Shown here piece after piece: positions 27,279 through 36,730 of a stretch of DNA of 64,000 nucleotides (position 1 is the stretch's first letter; each line of letters starts with the position of its first letter). The position numbers and the translations under genes are program-made. Source of the DNA: CAZSNH01 sp052388455 (GTDB lineage Bacteria; Pseudomonadota; Alphaproteobacteria; Rhizobiales; Hyphomicrobiaceae); contig JBQTIA010000063.1 of NCBI GenBank assembly GCA_052388455.1, forward strand, positions 1 through 64,000, written 5' to 3'. The notes beneath the pieces are model-generated. The model did not search any database. It was given only the letters and a program-made list of their open reading frames with translations, and was not told the origin of the DNA.

Positions 27279-29270
27279 ATGAGCGACGTCACGCTGACGT
27301 TTCCCGACGGTGCGAGCCGCAAGATCAAACCGGGCACCACGGGGCTGGAGGTCGCCAAGTCGATCTCGCCGAGCCTGGCCAAGCGCACGGTCGCCATGCA
27401 GCTCGACGGCGTGCTGGCCGACCTCTCCGATCCCATCTCAAAAGACGCGAAGATCAACTTCATCCCGCGCACCGAACCGGCGGCTCTCGAGCTGATCCGG
27501 CACGACGCCGCGCATGTGATGGCGGAGGCCGTGCAGGCGCTCTGGCCCGGCACGCAGGTCACCATCGGCCCCGTCATCGAGAACGGCTTCTACTACGATT
27601 TCGCCAAACAGGAGCCGTTCGGCCCCGACGATCTCGCACGCATCGAAAAGAAGATGCACGAAATCATCGCCAGGAATGCGCCTTTTACCAAGGAGGTGTG
27701 GTCGCGCGACAAGGCGAAGAAGCATTTCCGCGACAAGGGTGAGTTGTTCAAAGTCGAGTTGGTCGATGCCATTCCTGAAGGCCAGGATCTGAAAATCTAC
27801 AAGCAGGGCGAATGGCTCGACCTCTGCCGCGGTCCGCACATGACCTCGACGGGCGCCATCGGCAAGGCGTTCAAGCTGACCAAGTTCGCCGGGTCCTACT
27901 GGCGCGGCGACAGCACCAAGCCGCAGCTCCAGCGCGTCTACGGCACGGCCTGGGCGAGCGAGGACGAGCTCAAGGCGTACCTTCACAATCTCGAAGAGGC
28001 CGAGAAGCGCGATCACAGGAAGCTCGGCCGCGAGATGGACCTGTTCCATTTCCAGGAGGAGGCGCCGGGCAGCGTGTTCTGGCACGCCAAGGGCTGGACG
28101 CTGTTCCAAACGCTGATCGCCTACATGCGCCGACGTCTGGCCAAGGCGGGGTACAGCGAGGTCAATTCTCCCGACATGATGGAGAAGCATTTCTGGGAGC
28201 TCTCGGGCCACTGGGAGAACTACCGAGAGATGATGTTCGTCACCGAGCTGCCGGACGAGCGCGTGTTCTGCTGCAAGCCGATGAACTGTCCCGGGCACGT
28301 GCAGATCTACAAGAACGGATTGAAAAGCTATCGTGATCTGCCGCTGAAGATCGGCGAGTTCGGCAAGGTGCACCGCTACGAGCCGTCGGGCGCGATGCAC
28401 GGGCTCCTGCGCGTGCGCCATTTCACGCAGGACGACGCGCACATCTTCATCACCGAGGACCAGCTCGAGGCGCAGTGCCTGGAGGTCAACGATCTGCTGC
28501 TCTCGATTTACGAGGACTTCGGGTTCCGCGACATCGTGGTCAAGCTTTCGACGCGGCCCGAGAAGCGTGTCGGCTCGGACGCGCAGTGGGATCACGCCGA
28601 AAAAATCATGGGCGAGGTGCTGAAAAAGATCGAAGCGCGCGGTGAGGGGCGGATCAAGACCTCTATCAACCCCGGCGAGGGCGCCTTCTACGGCCCCAAG
28701 TTCGAGTACGTGCTGAAGGACGCCATCGGACGCGACTGGCAGTGCGGCACGACGCAGGTCGATTTCAACCTGCCGGGCCGCCTCGGCGCCATCTACATCG
28801 ACGAGCACTCGGAGAAGAAGACGCCGGTGATGATCCACCGCGCCATTTTCGGCAGCCTCGAACGCTTCACCGGCGTGCTGATCGAGAACTTTGCCGGCCA
28901 TTTCCCGCTGTGGCTCGCGCCACTTCAGGCCGTGGTCGCGCCGATCGTCTCGGATGCCGACGCCTACGCCAGCGAGGTCGCCGAGCAGTGCCGCCTCGCG
29001 GGGCTGCGCGTCGAAACCGATCTCCGCAACGAGAAGATCAATTACAAAATCCGCGAGCACTCACTGGCCAAGGTTCCGGCCATCCTCGTCGTCGGCAAGC
29101 GCGAGGCCGAGGAGCGCAAGGTTTCGATCCGCCGCCTCGGCAGCGACAAGCAGACAGTCATGAGCTTCGATGAGGCGTTGGCCGCTCTGAAAGACGAAGC
29201 CGCGGCGCCGGATTTGAAACGGGCGTGCAAGGAGGCTGAGCAGAAGCAGGAGTCTGGCTCGAATGATTAG
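27279..29270 (+). CDS. thrS: Threonyl-tRNA synthetase
   Basis: 663 residues; ATG preceded by AGGAG. Domains in order: TGS (about 1-63), editing N2 domain with HDAAHVMAEAVQALWPG, catalytic class II core with zinc-binding Cys in CCKPMNCPGHVQIYK and motif 2 FGKVHRYEPSGAMHGLLRVR, and anticodon-binding domain from about 545. The length agrees with the E. coli enzyme (642). The stop is TAG. Upstream 27018-27278 has TTGACG near 27195 as a possible -35 but no good -10. An alternative start at 27195 would add 28 unsupported residues. Confidence 0.97.
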   Translation: MSDVTLTFPDGASRKIKPGTTGLEVAKSISPSLAKRTVAMQLDGVLADLSDPISKDAKINFIPRTEPAALELIRHDAAHVMAEAVQALWPGTQVTIGPVIENGFYYDFAKQEPFGPDDLARIEKKMHEIIARNAPFTKEVWSRDKAKKHFRDKGELFKVELVDAIPEGQDLKIYKQGEWLDLCRGPHMTSTGAIGKAFKLTKFAGSYWRGDSTKPQLQRVYGTAWASEDELKAYLHNLEEAEKRDHRKLGREMDLFHFQEEAPGSVFWHAKGWTLFQTLIAYMRRRLAKAGYSEVNSPDMMEKHFWELSGHWENYREMMFVTELPDERVFCCKPMNCPGHVQIYKNGLKSYRDLPLKIGEFGKVHRYEPSGAMHGLLRVRHFTQDDAHIFITEDQLEAQCLEVNDLLLSIYEDFGFRDIVVKLSTRPEKRVGSDAQWDHAEKIMGEVLKKIEARGEGRIKTSINPGEGAFYGPKFEYVLKDAIGRDWQCGTTQVDFNLPGRLGAIYIDEHSEKKTPVMIHRAIFGSLERFTGVLIENFAGHFPLWLAPLQAVVAPIVSDADAYASEVAEQCRLAGLRVETDLRNEKINYKIREHSLAKVPAILVVGKREAEERKVSIRRLGSDKQTVMSFDEALAALKDEAAAPDLKRACKEAEQKQESGSND

Positions 29271-29317
29271 ACTCCGAGTGATGCCCGCCTTGACATCACT
29301 ACGGAATTCCCGTACTT

Positions 29318-29603
29318 ATGCAGAATGATCGCTTTGAATGGGACGACGACAAGTCGAGAAAAAACCTCGACAAGCACTTGGTCAGCTTCGAGCGTGCCAC
29401 TGCGGTCTTCGACGACGATTTTTTCCATAACAGTACGCGACGACGCTGCGGTCGAGGAACGTTGGCAAACGATCGGCATGGACATAGATCGCATCTTGGT
29501 GGTCGTTTGGACCGAACGCTATGAAAACCGCATCAGGATCATCTCGGCACGCAAGGCGAACAGAAAAGAACAGGATCGTTACTACAGGCAAGCGCTATCT
29601 TAA
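29318..29603 (+). pseudogene. BrnT-type toxin, broken by a one-base frameshift
   Basis: The first 37 codons read a BrnT start (FEWDDDKSRKNLDKHLVSF, AVFDDDFF). The remainder of the family, from VRDDAAVEERWQTIG to ISARKANRKEQDRYY, continues in the +1 frame. The switch falls at a run of six T at about 29418-29423; removing one T restores a single ~94-residue BrnT. BrnT is a small ribonuclease-like toxin of type II systems. Either the toxin has been inactivated in the genome or this is a homopolymer sequencing error. The partner antitoxin-like gene follows at once. Confidence 0.75.
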
Positions 29604-29952
29604 GGACGATCGCTGGTGGGATGACAACGGCCCCATTCCGGTTTCGGATGCTGAATGGGACCCACCGATGACCGAGCAAGAAATCATGACGGCTGCGCTA
29701 TCTGATCCGGACGCACAGCCCCTAACCAAGGCGCAGCTTTCGCGCATGCGCCGTATCTCGTTCGCCAAGCATGTCCGGTTCATACTCGGGCTCAGCCAGG
29801 ACGAGTTTTCGCGACGCTTTGGCATCCCTATCGGAACTCTGCGCGACTGGGAGCAGCATCGCACCGAGCCCGATACGGCCGCGCTGAGCTATTTGAAGGT
29901 CATCAAGGCCAATCCAAAGGCTGTGGCGAGGGCGCTTCAGCCGGTAGGCTGA
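29521..29952 (+). CDS. HTH (XRE-like) antitoxin of the BrnT-type toxin
   Basis: 143 residues if read from 29521; only ATGs at 29521 and 29668 are available in frame, and the part before residue 19 is a shadow of the toxin. A W-rich segment (DDRWWDDNGPIPVSD) precedes MTEQEIMTAALSDPDAQPL. The C-terminal helix-turn-helix reads FILGLSQDEFSRRF and IPIGTLRDWEQHRTEPD, typical of regulators following BrnT-type toxins. It would bind and repress its own promoter. The true start is uncertain. Confidence 0.75.
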   Translation: MKTASGSSRHARRTEKNRIVTTGKRYLKDDRWWDDNGPIPVSDAEWDPPMTEQEIMTAALSDPDAQPLTKAQLSRMRRISFAKHVRFILGLSQDEFSRRFGIPIGTLRDWEQHRTEPDTAALSYLKVIKANPKAVARALQPVG

Positions 29953-30200
29953 ATCCCGGGATGAATCGGCATGAATCCGGGACACGATACCGATCTGCCT
30001 GCTTGAGTAGTGTCCCTTGATACCTTCATGGCCGCGTCGCGCAGCGATCACGCGTGAAACGCGCGACAGACGGCCACCCACGACAAGAATCAGCACACGC
30101 GCGGCGGACTTCGCCGAGGCGGTCGGCCGACCCATCCCCCCGAATTCCGCCACGAATCCCGGTCAGACGCCCTCTTTGGTTCGCGAGGGAGAACACACGC

Positions 30201-30749
30201 ATGACGCGCAGGGTTTTGTGGCTGGCGATGGCAGCGATTTTCGCCGTTGTGGCGGCGGTGCCGAGAGGCGAGGCGGCCTCCGCGCGGGAGATCGACGTAG
30301 ATGTGCGCGCGACGCTCGACAAGTTCTTCTACGACATCCGCGGCGCCAACGATCTGGCCAACAAGTCGGTCGGCATCCTCGTCTTTCCCTCAGTGGTCAA
30401 GGCGGGCATCGGCATCGGCGGCGAGTACGGCGAGGGCGCGCTGCTGATCGGCGGGCGAACGGCGGACTACTACAACACGGTTTCGGCTTCGATCGGCTTC
30501 CAGCTCGGCGTGCAGGAGCGGTCGATCATCATCATGTTCATGACACAGTCAGCGCTCGATCAGTTCCGCCGCACGGCCGGGTGGAAGGTCGGCGTCGACG
30601 GGTCCATCGCCATCGTCACCCTCGGCGTCGGCGGCTCCATCGACACCAACAAGATCACCAGCCCCGTCATCGGCTTCATTCTCGATCCCAAGGGGCTGAT
30701 GTACAATCTGACGCTGGAAGGCTCGAAGATCACGCGGATCAACCGCTAA
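30201..30749 (+). CDS. SYLF/YSC84-domain lipid-binding protein, secreted
   Basis: 182 residues. The ATG has GAGGGAG 10 bases upstream and starts a signal peptide ending near GEAAS. The SYLF domain (Ysc84 actin-binding/lipid-binding) covers the rest: VGILVFPSVVKAGIGIGGEYGEGALL and later GSIAIVTLGVGGSIDTNKI. Bacterial members are periplasmic or lipid-anchored and of unknown role. The 248 bases upstream (29953-30200) contain no gene. Confidence 0.88.
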   Translation: MTRRVLWLAMAAIFAVVAAVPRGEAASAREIDVDVRATLDKFFYDIRGANDLANKSVGILVFPSVVKAGIGIGGEYGEGALLIGGRTADYYNTVSASIGFQLGVQERSIIIMFMTQSALDQFRRTAGWKVGVDGSIAIVTLGVGGSIDTNKITSPVIGFILDPKGLMYNLTLEGSKITRINR

Positions 30750-30780
30750 GCATCGTCGCGCACGGAAAGCACACATGATA

Positions 30781-30807
30781 AGGGCCAGGCTTGCGAGAGC
30801 CCGGCCC
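30781..30807. terminator. Hairpin between convergent genes
   Basis: AGGGCC-A-GGCT pairs with AGCC-C-GGCCCT around TTGCGAG-type loop sequence, a stem of about 10 bp with one mismatch. It lies between the SYLF gene (plus) and the small secreted protein gene (minus), so it may terminate both. There is no strong T-run. Confidence 0.5.
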
Positions 30808-30833
30808 TGGTAGCTCGGAGAGGCGTGAACCGC

Positions 30834-31067
30834 TCAGCGCCACCACTTGTTGTGGGGACGGCACCAGACGCGACCCCAGCGGGTGTGGCGATGCCAGCCG
30901 CGCACGCCGAGCCGGCAGGCGCGATGCCAGCCGTGCACCTTCTCGACCGACGAAGGCTGTGCCGCGGTGGCGGAGGCAACGCCCGCTCCCGGTGCGGCCG
31001 ACGCCGGCATGGCAAGTACGGCGGCGGCGAGCAGTCCCGCGCCGGCGACACATCCAAGCTGCTTCAT
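30834..31067 (-). CDS. Small secreted His/Arg/Trp-rich protein
   Basis: 77 residues with a signal peptide (KQLGCVAGAGLLAAAVLA, cleavage near PASA). The mature ~55 residues are rich in His, Arg and Trp (GWHRACRLGVRGWHRHTRW) and contain two Cys. The ATG has GGGAG at the right spacing. Small proteins of this type are common in Hyphomicrobiales; their function is unknown, metal or nucleic-acid binding being possible from composition. Upstream 31068-31287 holds only its promoter region. Confidence 0.65.
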   Translation of the reverse strand: MKQLGCVAGAGLLAAAVLAMPASAAPGAGVASATAAQPSSVEKVHGWHRACRLGVRGWHRHTRWGRVWCRPHNKWWR

Positions 31068-31287
31068 GATGATCTCCCTTTGAGGTTTTGCGCGCCCCAG
31101 CTCCTGTCGGTGGCCAGAAATCGCGACCCTCGTTCAACGTGGTGCGAGCCGGATTTCCGTCGCAGCGCGCAGGGGAGGTAATGCACGCAAACTTCAATGG
31201 TTCCGCCAAAGCATTTCGCACCAGTGCGCCGTCGTGCAGTGCTCGGAACAGTGAATAGCCAAGCCCATTCGCCGGACCTCGGCTCGA

Positions 31288-33072
31288 TCACCGTGCACGC
31301 GATGCGAGGAACGCCCGCCATCCGCCGGTGGCCGTGATGTCGAGGGCGCCGCGGACGGCGTGCGCCTCGCACAAGAAACCTTTCGCCGACGAGCCGTCGT
31401 CGAGTTTCACGGTACCGATGCCGAGCGGCGGCGGGATGAGCGCTACGAACGACCCGAACGCCGCATCGTCCAGCTCGTAGAGTTCGACCTCGATGCAACC
31501 GGCGCCCTCGCTGTCGAAGACGAGTCCCGGCTTCGGCGGAACGGTGCCCGCGAGTGCGTAGAAGCTGTAGCCGGGTGCGGTGCGGGCGGTCCTGATGAAG
31601 CGGGCGCGGCGCTCGCTGAGCTGCCCGTGCAGCGGCTGGCCGGAAAGATGCGCGCCGACGACGGCAACCTGAATGCCCCTTTGCAGTTTCGGCGCGACGG
31701 GGGGCGTGGCGGTGAGCGGCGTCGGCGTTGCGCCGAGCGTCGCGTCGTCGATCGTGCGGTGAAGGCGATCGCCGAGCGTGGCGAGGAGGCGCTCGTCGAA
31801 GGCGCGTCCGATCAGCGTCACGCCGAAGGGAAGTCCGCTGGCGTTCATGCCCGCAGGCACGGCGAGGGCGGACAGGTCCATCAGGTTCACGAAGTTGGTG
31901 TAGAGGCCGAGATTGGAATTGAGGCGGACGGGATCGGCGAGCATATCGGCGATGCGATAGGTGGTGGGCGCGGTGGGCAGCAGGAGTACATCCATCTTTG
32001 ACCATTCGGCCTCCGCCTGCCGCGTCAGCTCGGCGAGCCGGTAGAAGCCTTTGAAGGCATCCGTCGCTGTCAAGTCGCGCGCGCCGAGAATGATGCCGCG
32101 TACGGTCTCGTGCATCGCGTCCGGATTGCGTCCTGCGAAGTCCTCTATGGCCGCGAGACGCTCGGCGACCCAGGGACCGGAATAGAGCAGCTTGGCGGTC
32201 TCGGCGAAGGGCGTAAGGTCGATCTCGGCGACGGAGACGCCGAGGTCGCGTACGCGCGCAAGGGTCGCGAGATGCATCGCAAGGGCAGTTTTGTCGCCGA
32301 AGAACTCGAGCGGGGTGCTCGGAATGCCAACGCGCAGGGCAGCGGGGAAGGGGCGAGGTGTGAGGGCGGCCGGCGTCTGGCGGGCGAAGGCGTCTGCGGA
32401 ATCGAAGACGGCCGCGGCCTCGAACACCTTCACTGCATCGGCCGCCGTCAGCGCGAAAATCGAGACACAGTCCAGGCTGCGGCAGGCGGGCACGACTCCG
32501 TGCGCGCTGATCAGCCCTTTCGAAGGTTTCAGGCCGATGAGATTGTTGAAGGCGGCCGGCACGCGCCCCGAGCCCGCCGTGTCCGTTCCGAGCGCAAAGG
32601 CGACGAGCCCTTTCGCGACGGCGACTGCCGAACCCGAGCTGGAACCTCCGGAAATGTAGGCCGGATCGAAAGCGGAAGCGGGAATGCCGTAGGGTGAGCG
32701 CGTGCCGTTGAGCCCGGTCGCGAACTGATCGAGGTTGGTCTTGCCGATGAGGACGGCGCCCGCCGCTTCGAGCAGTTCGACCACTCTCGCGGATTGCTCG
32801 GAGACGTAGGCGAACTCCGGGCACGCGCAGGTCGTCGGCAGGCCGGCGACGTCGATGTTGTCCTTGACCGCGAAGGGGATGCCGTAGAGCGCCCCGCGCG
32901 GCGCCGCCTCGGTCTTTGCGAGGGCCTCGGCCTTCGGCACGAGCGTGATCCAGATCGGACGTTCGCCGTCGGCGTCGATGCGCCGGTAGACCTCTTCGAT
33001 CACTTCGGATGGTGTGAATGTGCCGGACGCATATCCAGCCGCCAGCGTGGCCAGATCGAGCGAAAGGCTCAT
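31288..33072 (-). CDS. atzF: Allophanate hydrolase
   Basis: 594 residues. It hydrolyses allophanate to two ammonia and CO2. The amidase-signature N-domain has Lys70 (PFAVKDNIDVAG), the GGSSSGSAVA block (142-151) and nucleophile Ser168 in TDTAGSGRVPA. The C-terminal ~150 residues (from about 455) match the second domain found in AtzF/urea amidolyase hydrolases, ending in AVRGALDITATGGWRAFL. Its ATG overlaps the carboxylase stop by 4 bases. It is the last gene of the riboswitch-led operon and performs the final step. Confidence 0.95.
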   Translation of the reverse strand: MSLSLDLATLAAGYASGTFTPSEVIEEVYRRIDADGERPIWITLVPKAEALAKTEAAPRGALYGIPFAVKDNIDVAGLPTTCACPEFAYVSEQSARVVELLEAAGAVLIGKTNLDQFATGLNGTRSPYGIPASAFDPAYISGGSSSGSAVAVAKGLVAFALGTDTAGSGRVPAAFNNLIGLKPSKGLISAHGVVPACRSLDCVSIFALTAADAVKVFEAAAVFDSADAFARQTPAALTPRPFPAALRVGIPSTPLEFFGDKTALAMHLATLARVRDLGVSVAEIDLTPFAETAKLLYSGPWVAERLAAIEDFAGRNPDAMHETVRGIILGARDLTATDAFKGFYRLAELTRQAEAEWSKMDVLLLPTAPTTYRIADMLADPVRLNSNLGLYTNFVNLMDLSALAVPAGMNASGLPFGVTLIGRAFDERLLATLGDRLHRTIDDATLGATPTPLTATPPVAPKLQRGIQVAVVGAHLSGQPLHGQLSERRARFIRTARTAPGYSFYALAGTVPPKPGLVFDSEGAGCIEVELYELDDAAFGSFVALIPPPLGIGTVKLDDGSSAKGFLCEAHAVRGALDITATGGWRAFLASRAR

Positions 33073-36000
33073 TGCGCCGCCTCCGTCTCGCTCGCAGCGA
33101 TGACGGCGAGCGTCTGGCCGAGCGCCACCGCCCGGCCTTCGGCACAGCGGATCTCCGATACGATGCCGCTGACGGGCGCGACGACAGACATCTCCATTTT
33201 CATGGACTCCACCACGATCAGCAGCTCTCCGGCTGCGACGCGCATCCCGGCCTCGACGGCGATCTTCCAGACCGCGCCGGGAACGGGGCTCTGCACCGCC
33301 ACGGAGCCCGTCGGCAGAGAGTCCGCGTCATCGACCGGAGCGGACGCGGCGACAGGCGCATCTCCCGCGCGGTCGGCGGCCTGCCAGCGGGCGCGCTCCT
33401 CCTCGAAGGCCCGCTGCTGGCGAGCCTTGAAAGCGCGGATGCTCTCGGCCTCGCCGGCGAGGAAGGCGCGATAGTCCGCGAGACGGAAGGTCGTTTCCTC
33501 GATGCGCAGCTCGCGGGCACCAGTGAGAAAGCCATCGCGGAAGTCGGCCAGCTCGTCGGCCGTGACGGGATAGAAGCGGATCTGATCGAAGAACCGCAGC
33601 AGCCACGGCTCGTCCTCGGTGAACACCGGCGTCGTGCGGTAGGTGTTCCAGACTTGGCAGGTGCGCCCGTAGAGCTGATAGCCGCCGGGGCCCTCCATGC
33701 CGTAGATGCACATGTAGGCGCCGCCGATGCCGACGACGTTGTCGGGAGTCCAGGTGCGGGCGGGATTGTATTTGGTCGTCACGAGACGGTGTCGCGGGTC
33801 GACGGGTGTTGCGACCGGAGCGCCGAGGTACACGTCACCGAGCCCGAGCACGAGGTAGCTCGTCTCGAACACGATTCGTTTGACGTCCTCGATGCTGTCG
33901 AGTCCGTTGATGCGGCGGATGAATTCGATGTTCGACGGGCACCACGGCGCATCGGGACGCACGGACTGCGCATATTTGTCGATGGTTTTCTGCACAGCGG
34001 GGTCGTCCCACGAGAGGGGCAGATGCACGATGCGGGACGGCACCTCGATGGCATCGAGATCGGTCATCCCCTCTTCGATGATCTGCAGCGCCGCGAGCAG
34101 CCGCGCCAGCGGCAGCACGGCGCTGTCGTAGTGGATCTGCAGGGATCGGATGCCGGGGGTCTGGTCGATGATGCCGGCAAGGCCCTCGAACGCGATGGCT
34201 TTGCCGAGTGCCTGCATCAGCGCGTGGACGCGGAAGCGCAGTTCGAGGTCGAGGACGATGGGTCCGTATTCCACGAGCAGATACTTGTCGCCAGCGCGGC
34301 GATAGACGACGCGAGGTGAAACGGGGGTCTCCGCGCGCTCGCCGAGGATGCAGTCGTCGGCACCGAGCGGGAGTGGATCGAGAGGGTCTGAGGGGGTGGC
34401 GGTCTTGAGCGATGCGATGGCCGCAGTCTGCGCCGCTTCGAGCGCCGCAGTTTCGAGCGGGGTCAGGCGCTGGAAGCGAACCGTGTCGCCCGGCCGGAGC
34501 TGGCCGATCTTCCACAACTCGGCAGCGACGACGGTGGCCGGGCAGACGAAGCCGCCGAGCGAGGGGCCGTCGGGACCTAGGATCACCGGCATGTCGCCGG
34601 TGAAATCGATCGCGCCAATGGCATAGGCGTTGTCGTGGATGTTGCTCGGGTGCAGTCCCGCCTCGCCGCCGTCGGCGCGGGCCCACTGCGGCTTCGGTCC
34701 GATCAGGCGGACTCCGGTGCGGTTGGAATTGTAGTGCACCTCCCAATCCGTCGCGAACAGCATGTCGATGTCGGCGGACGTGAAGAAGTCTGGCGCGCCG
34801 TGCGGGCCGTAAAGAACGCCGATGCTCCAGGCATGTGTGAGCGCCGGCTTGAGGTCGTCCGGCAAGATTGCAGGAACCCATTCTGAGTTCGGTGCGGCAC
34901 CGGGACCGTCGGCTGGCCTTCGGATGTGCAGGACGTCGCCCGTCAGCAGCGCGCGACCGCCATGCCCGCCGAATTTGCCGAGGGTGAAGGTCGCCGAGCT
35001 GCCGAGGTAGGGTGGAACGTCGAAGCCGCCGCGGATGGCGAGATACGCGCGTGCCCCGGCTCCCTTGACGGTGCCGAGGTTCAGCGTCTCACCAGCCCTG
35101 ACGTCGAATGCCTGCCAGAACGGCACCGAGCGGTCGCCGATGGTGGCGTTGAGTTCCGCTCCTGCGAGGCAGACGACGGCGTCGGTATTGAATCGCAGCG
35201 TCGGCCCCGCCAGCGTGATCTCCAGCGCCGGCGTACCTTCGTCGTTTCCGACGATGCGATTGGCCAGCCGGAAGGAGCGGTCGTCCATCGGCCCCGAAGG
35301 CGGCACGCCGACGGCCCAGAATCCGAGGCGGCCGGGCCAGTCCTGGAGGGTCGTCTGCGTGCCGGGCGACAGCACCTCCACGGTGCGGGCTTGATAAGCA
35401 AAAGTGGCCAGCGTGCTGGTCAGCATCCGGCCGTCCGCGAGGATGTCGGACGCCGCGAGCTGCCGCAGATATCCGAGATTGGTTTCGAGGCCGGCGATCA
35501 CCGTCGTGTCGAGTGCGCTGCGCAGCCGGTCGAGTGCCTCCTCGCGCGTTTCACCGCGCACGATGATCTTGGAGAGCATGGGATCGTAGTAGGGCGACAC
35601 CTCGCTGCCGGTCTCGACCCAGGTCTCGACGCGGACGTTGCGCGGCCAGTTCACGTGCGTCAGCAGGCCGGCGCTCGGGCGGAACTCGCGTCCCGGATCC
35701 TCGGCGTAGAGGCGGACCTGGATCGACGCACCTTGTGGGCGGATGCGGGACTGATCGAGCAGCAGCGTTTCGCCGGCCGCCTGCCGCAGCATCCATTCGA
35801 CGAGATCGATGCCGGTCACTTCCTCGGTGACGCCGTGCTCGACCTGCAGCCGCGTGTTGACTTCGAGGAAATAGAAGTCGTTCGTCTCGTTGTCGAAGAG
35901 GAACTCGACGGTGCCGGCGCTCTCGTACTTCACCCGCTCGCCGAGGCGGCGGGCGGTATCCCACAGCGCTCGGCGGGTCCAGTCTGGAATGCCGGGTGCC

Positions 36001-36725
36001 GGCGTTTCCTCGATCACCTTCTGATTGCGGCGCTGGGCGGAGCAGTCGCGTTCTCCGAGCGAGATGACGCGCCCGCGTCCGTCGCCGAACACCTGCACCT
36101 CGATGTGCCTCCCGCGGGCGACGTACTTTTCGAGAAAGAGCCCGGCGTCCTTGAAGTTGTTGCGGGCCAGCCGTTCGACGCGCTCGTAGAGCGCCGGCAG
36201 CTCGGCGGCGGATGGGACGAGCTGCAACCCGATGCCGCCACCGCCGGCCGTGCTCTTCAGCATCACCGGATAGCCGATGCGCTGCGCTTCCGACTCGGCC
36301 TCGGCGAGGTCGCGGATCAGGCCGGAACCGGGCGCGAGCGGCACGCCGGCCTCGACAGCCAGCTCGCGCGCCTTGTGCTTCAGGCCGAAGGCGCGCATGT
36401 GCTCCGGCTTCGGGCCGACAAAGACGATACCCGCCACGGCACAGGCTTCCGCAAAGCCGGGGTTCTCCGACAGGAAACCGTAGCCGGGGTGGATCGCCTC
36501 GGCACCTGTCGCACGTGCGGCGTCGAGAATGGCATCGATATTGAGATAGCTCTCAGCGGCCGGAGCCGGGCCGATGCCGATCGCCTCGCTCGCTTCTGCG
36601 ACGTGCATGGAGTGTCGGTCGGCCTCGGAATAGACGGCGACGCTGGCCACGCCGAGACGGTCGAGCGTGCGGATGATGCGGCAGGCGATGGCGCCGCGGT
36701 TGGCGATGAGAACCTTCTTGAACAT
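33069..36725 (-). CDS. Urea/guanidine carboxylase (biotin-dependent, single chain)
   Basis: 1218 residues. Domain order: biotin carboxylase (1 to about 455, KVLIANRGAIACRIIRT, GGGGIGLQLV-type ATP loop), carboxyltransferase made of AHS2 and AHS1 (KipA/KipI-like) regions (about 470-1080, for example QDWPGRLGFWAVGVPPSGPMD), and BCCP with biotin lysine Lys1176 in VESMKMEMSV. This is the architecture of urea carboxylase. The upstream guanidine riboswitch and two DUF1989 partners make guanidine the more likely in vivo substrate, giving carboxyguanidine. That assignment is inference from context; the active-site residue that discriminates urea from guanidine was not mapped here. Confidence 0.93.
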   Translation of the reverse strand: MFKKVLIANRGAIACRIIRTLDRLGVASVAVYSEADRHSMHVAEASEAIGIGPAPAAESYLNIDAILDAARATGAEAIHPGYGFLSENPGFAEACAVAGIVFVGPKPEHMRAFGLKHKARELAVEAGVPLAPGSGLIRDLAEAESEAQRIGYPVMLKSTAGGGGIGLQLVPSAAELPALYERVERLARNNFKDAGLFLEKYVARGRHIEVQVFGDGRGRVISLGERDCSAQRRNQKVIEETPAPGIPDWTRRALWDTARRLGERVKYESAGTVEFLFDNETNDFYFLEVNTRLQVEHGVTEEVTGIDLVEWMLRQAAGETLLLDQSRIRPQGASIQVRLYAEDPGREFRPSAGLLTHVNWPRNVRVETWVETGSEVSPYYDPMLSKIIVRGETREEALDRLRSALDTTVIAGLETNLGYLRQLAASDILADGRMLTSTLATFAYQARTVEVLSPGTQTTLQDWPGRLGFWAVGVPPSGPMDDRSFRLANRIVGNDEGTPALEITLAGPTLRFNTDAVVCLAGAELNATIGDRSVPFWQAFDVRAGETLNLGTVKGAGARAYLAIRGGFDVPPYLGSSATFTLGKFGGHGGRALLTGDVLHIRRPADGPGAAPNSEWVPAILPDDLKPALTHAWSIGVLYGPHGAPDFFTSADIDMLFATDWEVHYNSNRTGVRLIGPKPQWARADGGEAGLHPSNIHDNAYAIGAIDFTGDMPVILGPDGPSLGGFVCPATVVAAELWKIGQLRPGDTVRFQRLTPLETAALEAAQTAAIASLKTATPSDPLDPLPLGADDCILGERAETPVSPRVVYRRAGDKYLLVEYGPIVLDLELRFRVHALMQALGKAIAFEGLAGIIDQTPGIRSLQIHYDSAVLPLARLLAALQIIEEGMTDLDAIEVPSRIVHLPLSWDDPAVQKTIDKYAQSVRPDAPWCPSNIEFIRRINGLDSIEDVKRIVFETSYLVLGLGDVYLGAPVATPVDPRHRLVTTKYNPARTWTPDNVVGIGGAYMCIYGMEGPGGYQLYGRTCQVWNTYRTTPVFTEDEPWLLRFFDQIRFYPVTADELADFRDGFLTGARELRIEETTFRLADYRAFLAGEAESIRAFKARQQRAFEEERARWQAADRAGDAPVAASAPVDDADSLPTGSVAVQSPVPGAVWKIAVEAGMRVAAGELLIVVESMKMEMSVVAPVSGIVSEIRCAEGRAVALGQTLAVIAASETEAAQ

Positions 36726-36730
36726 TCGGG

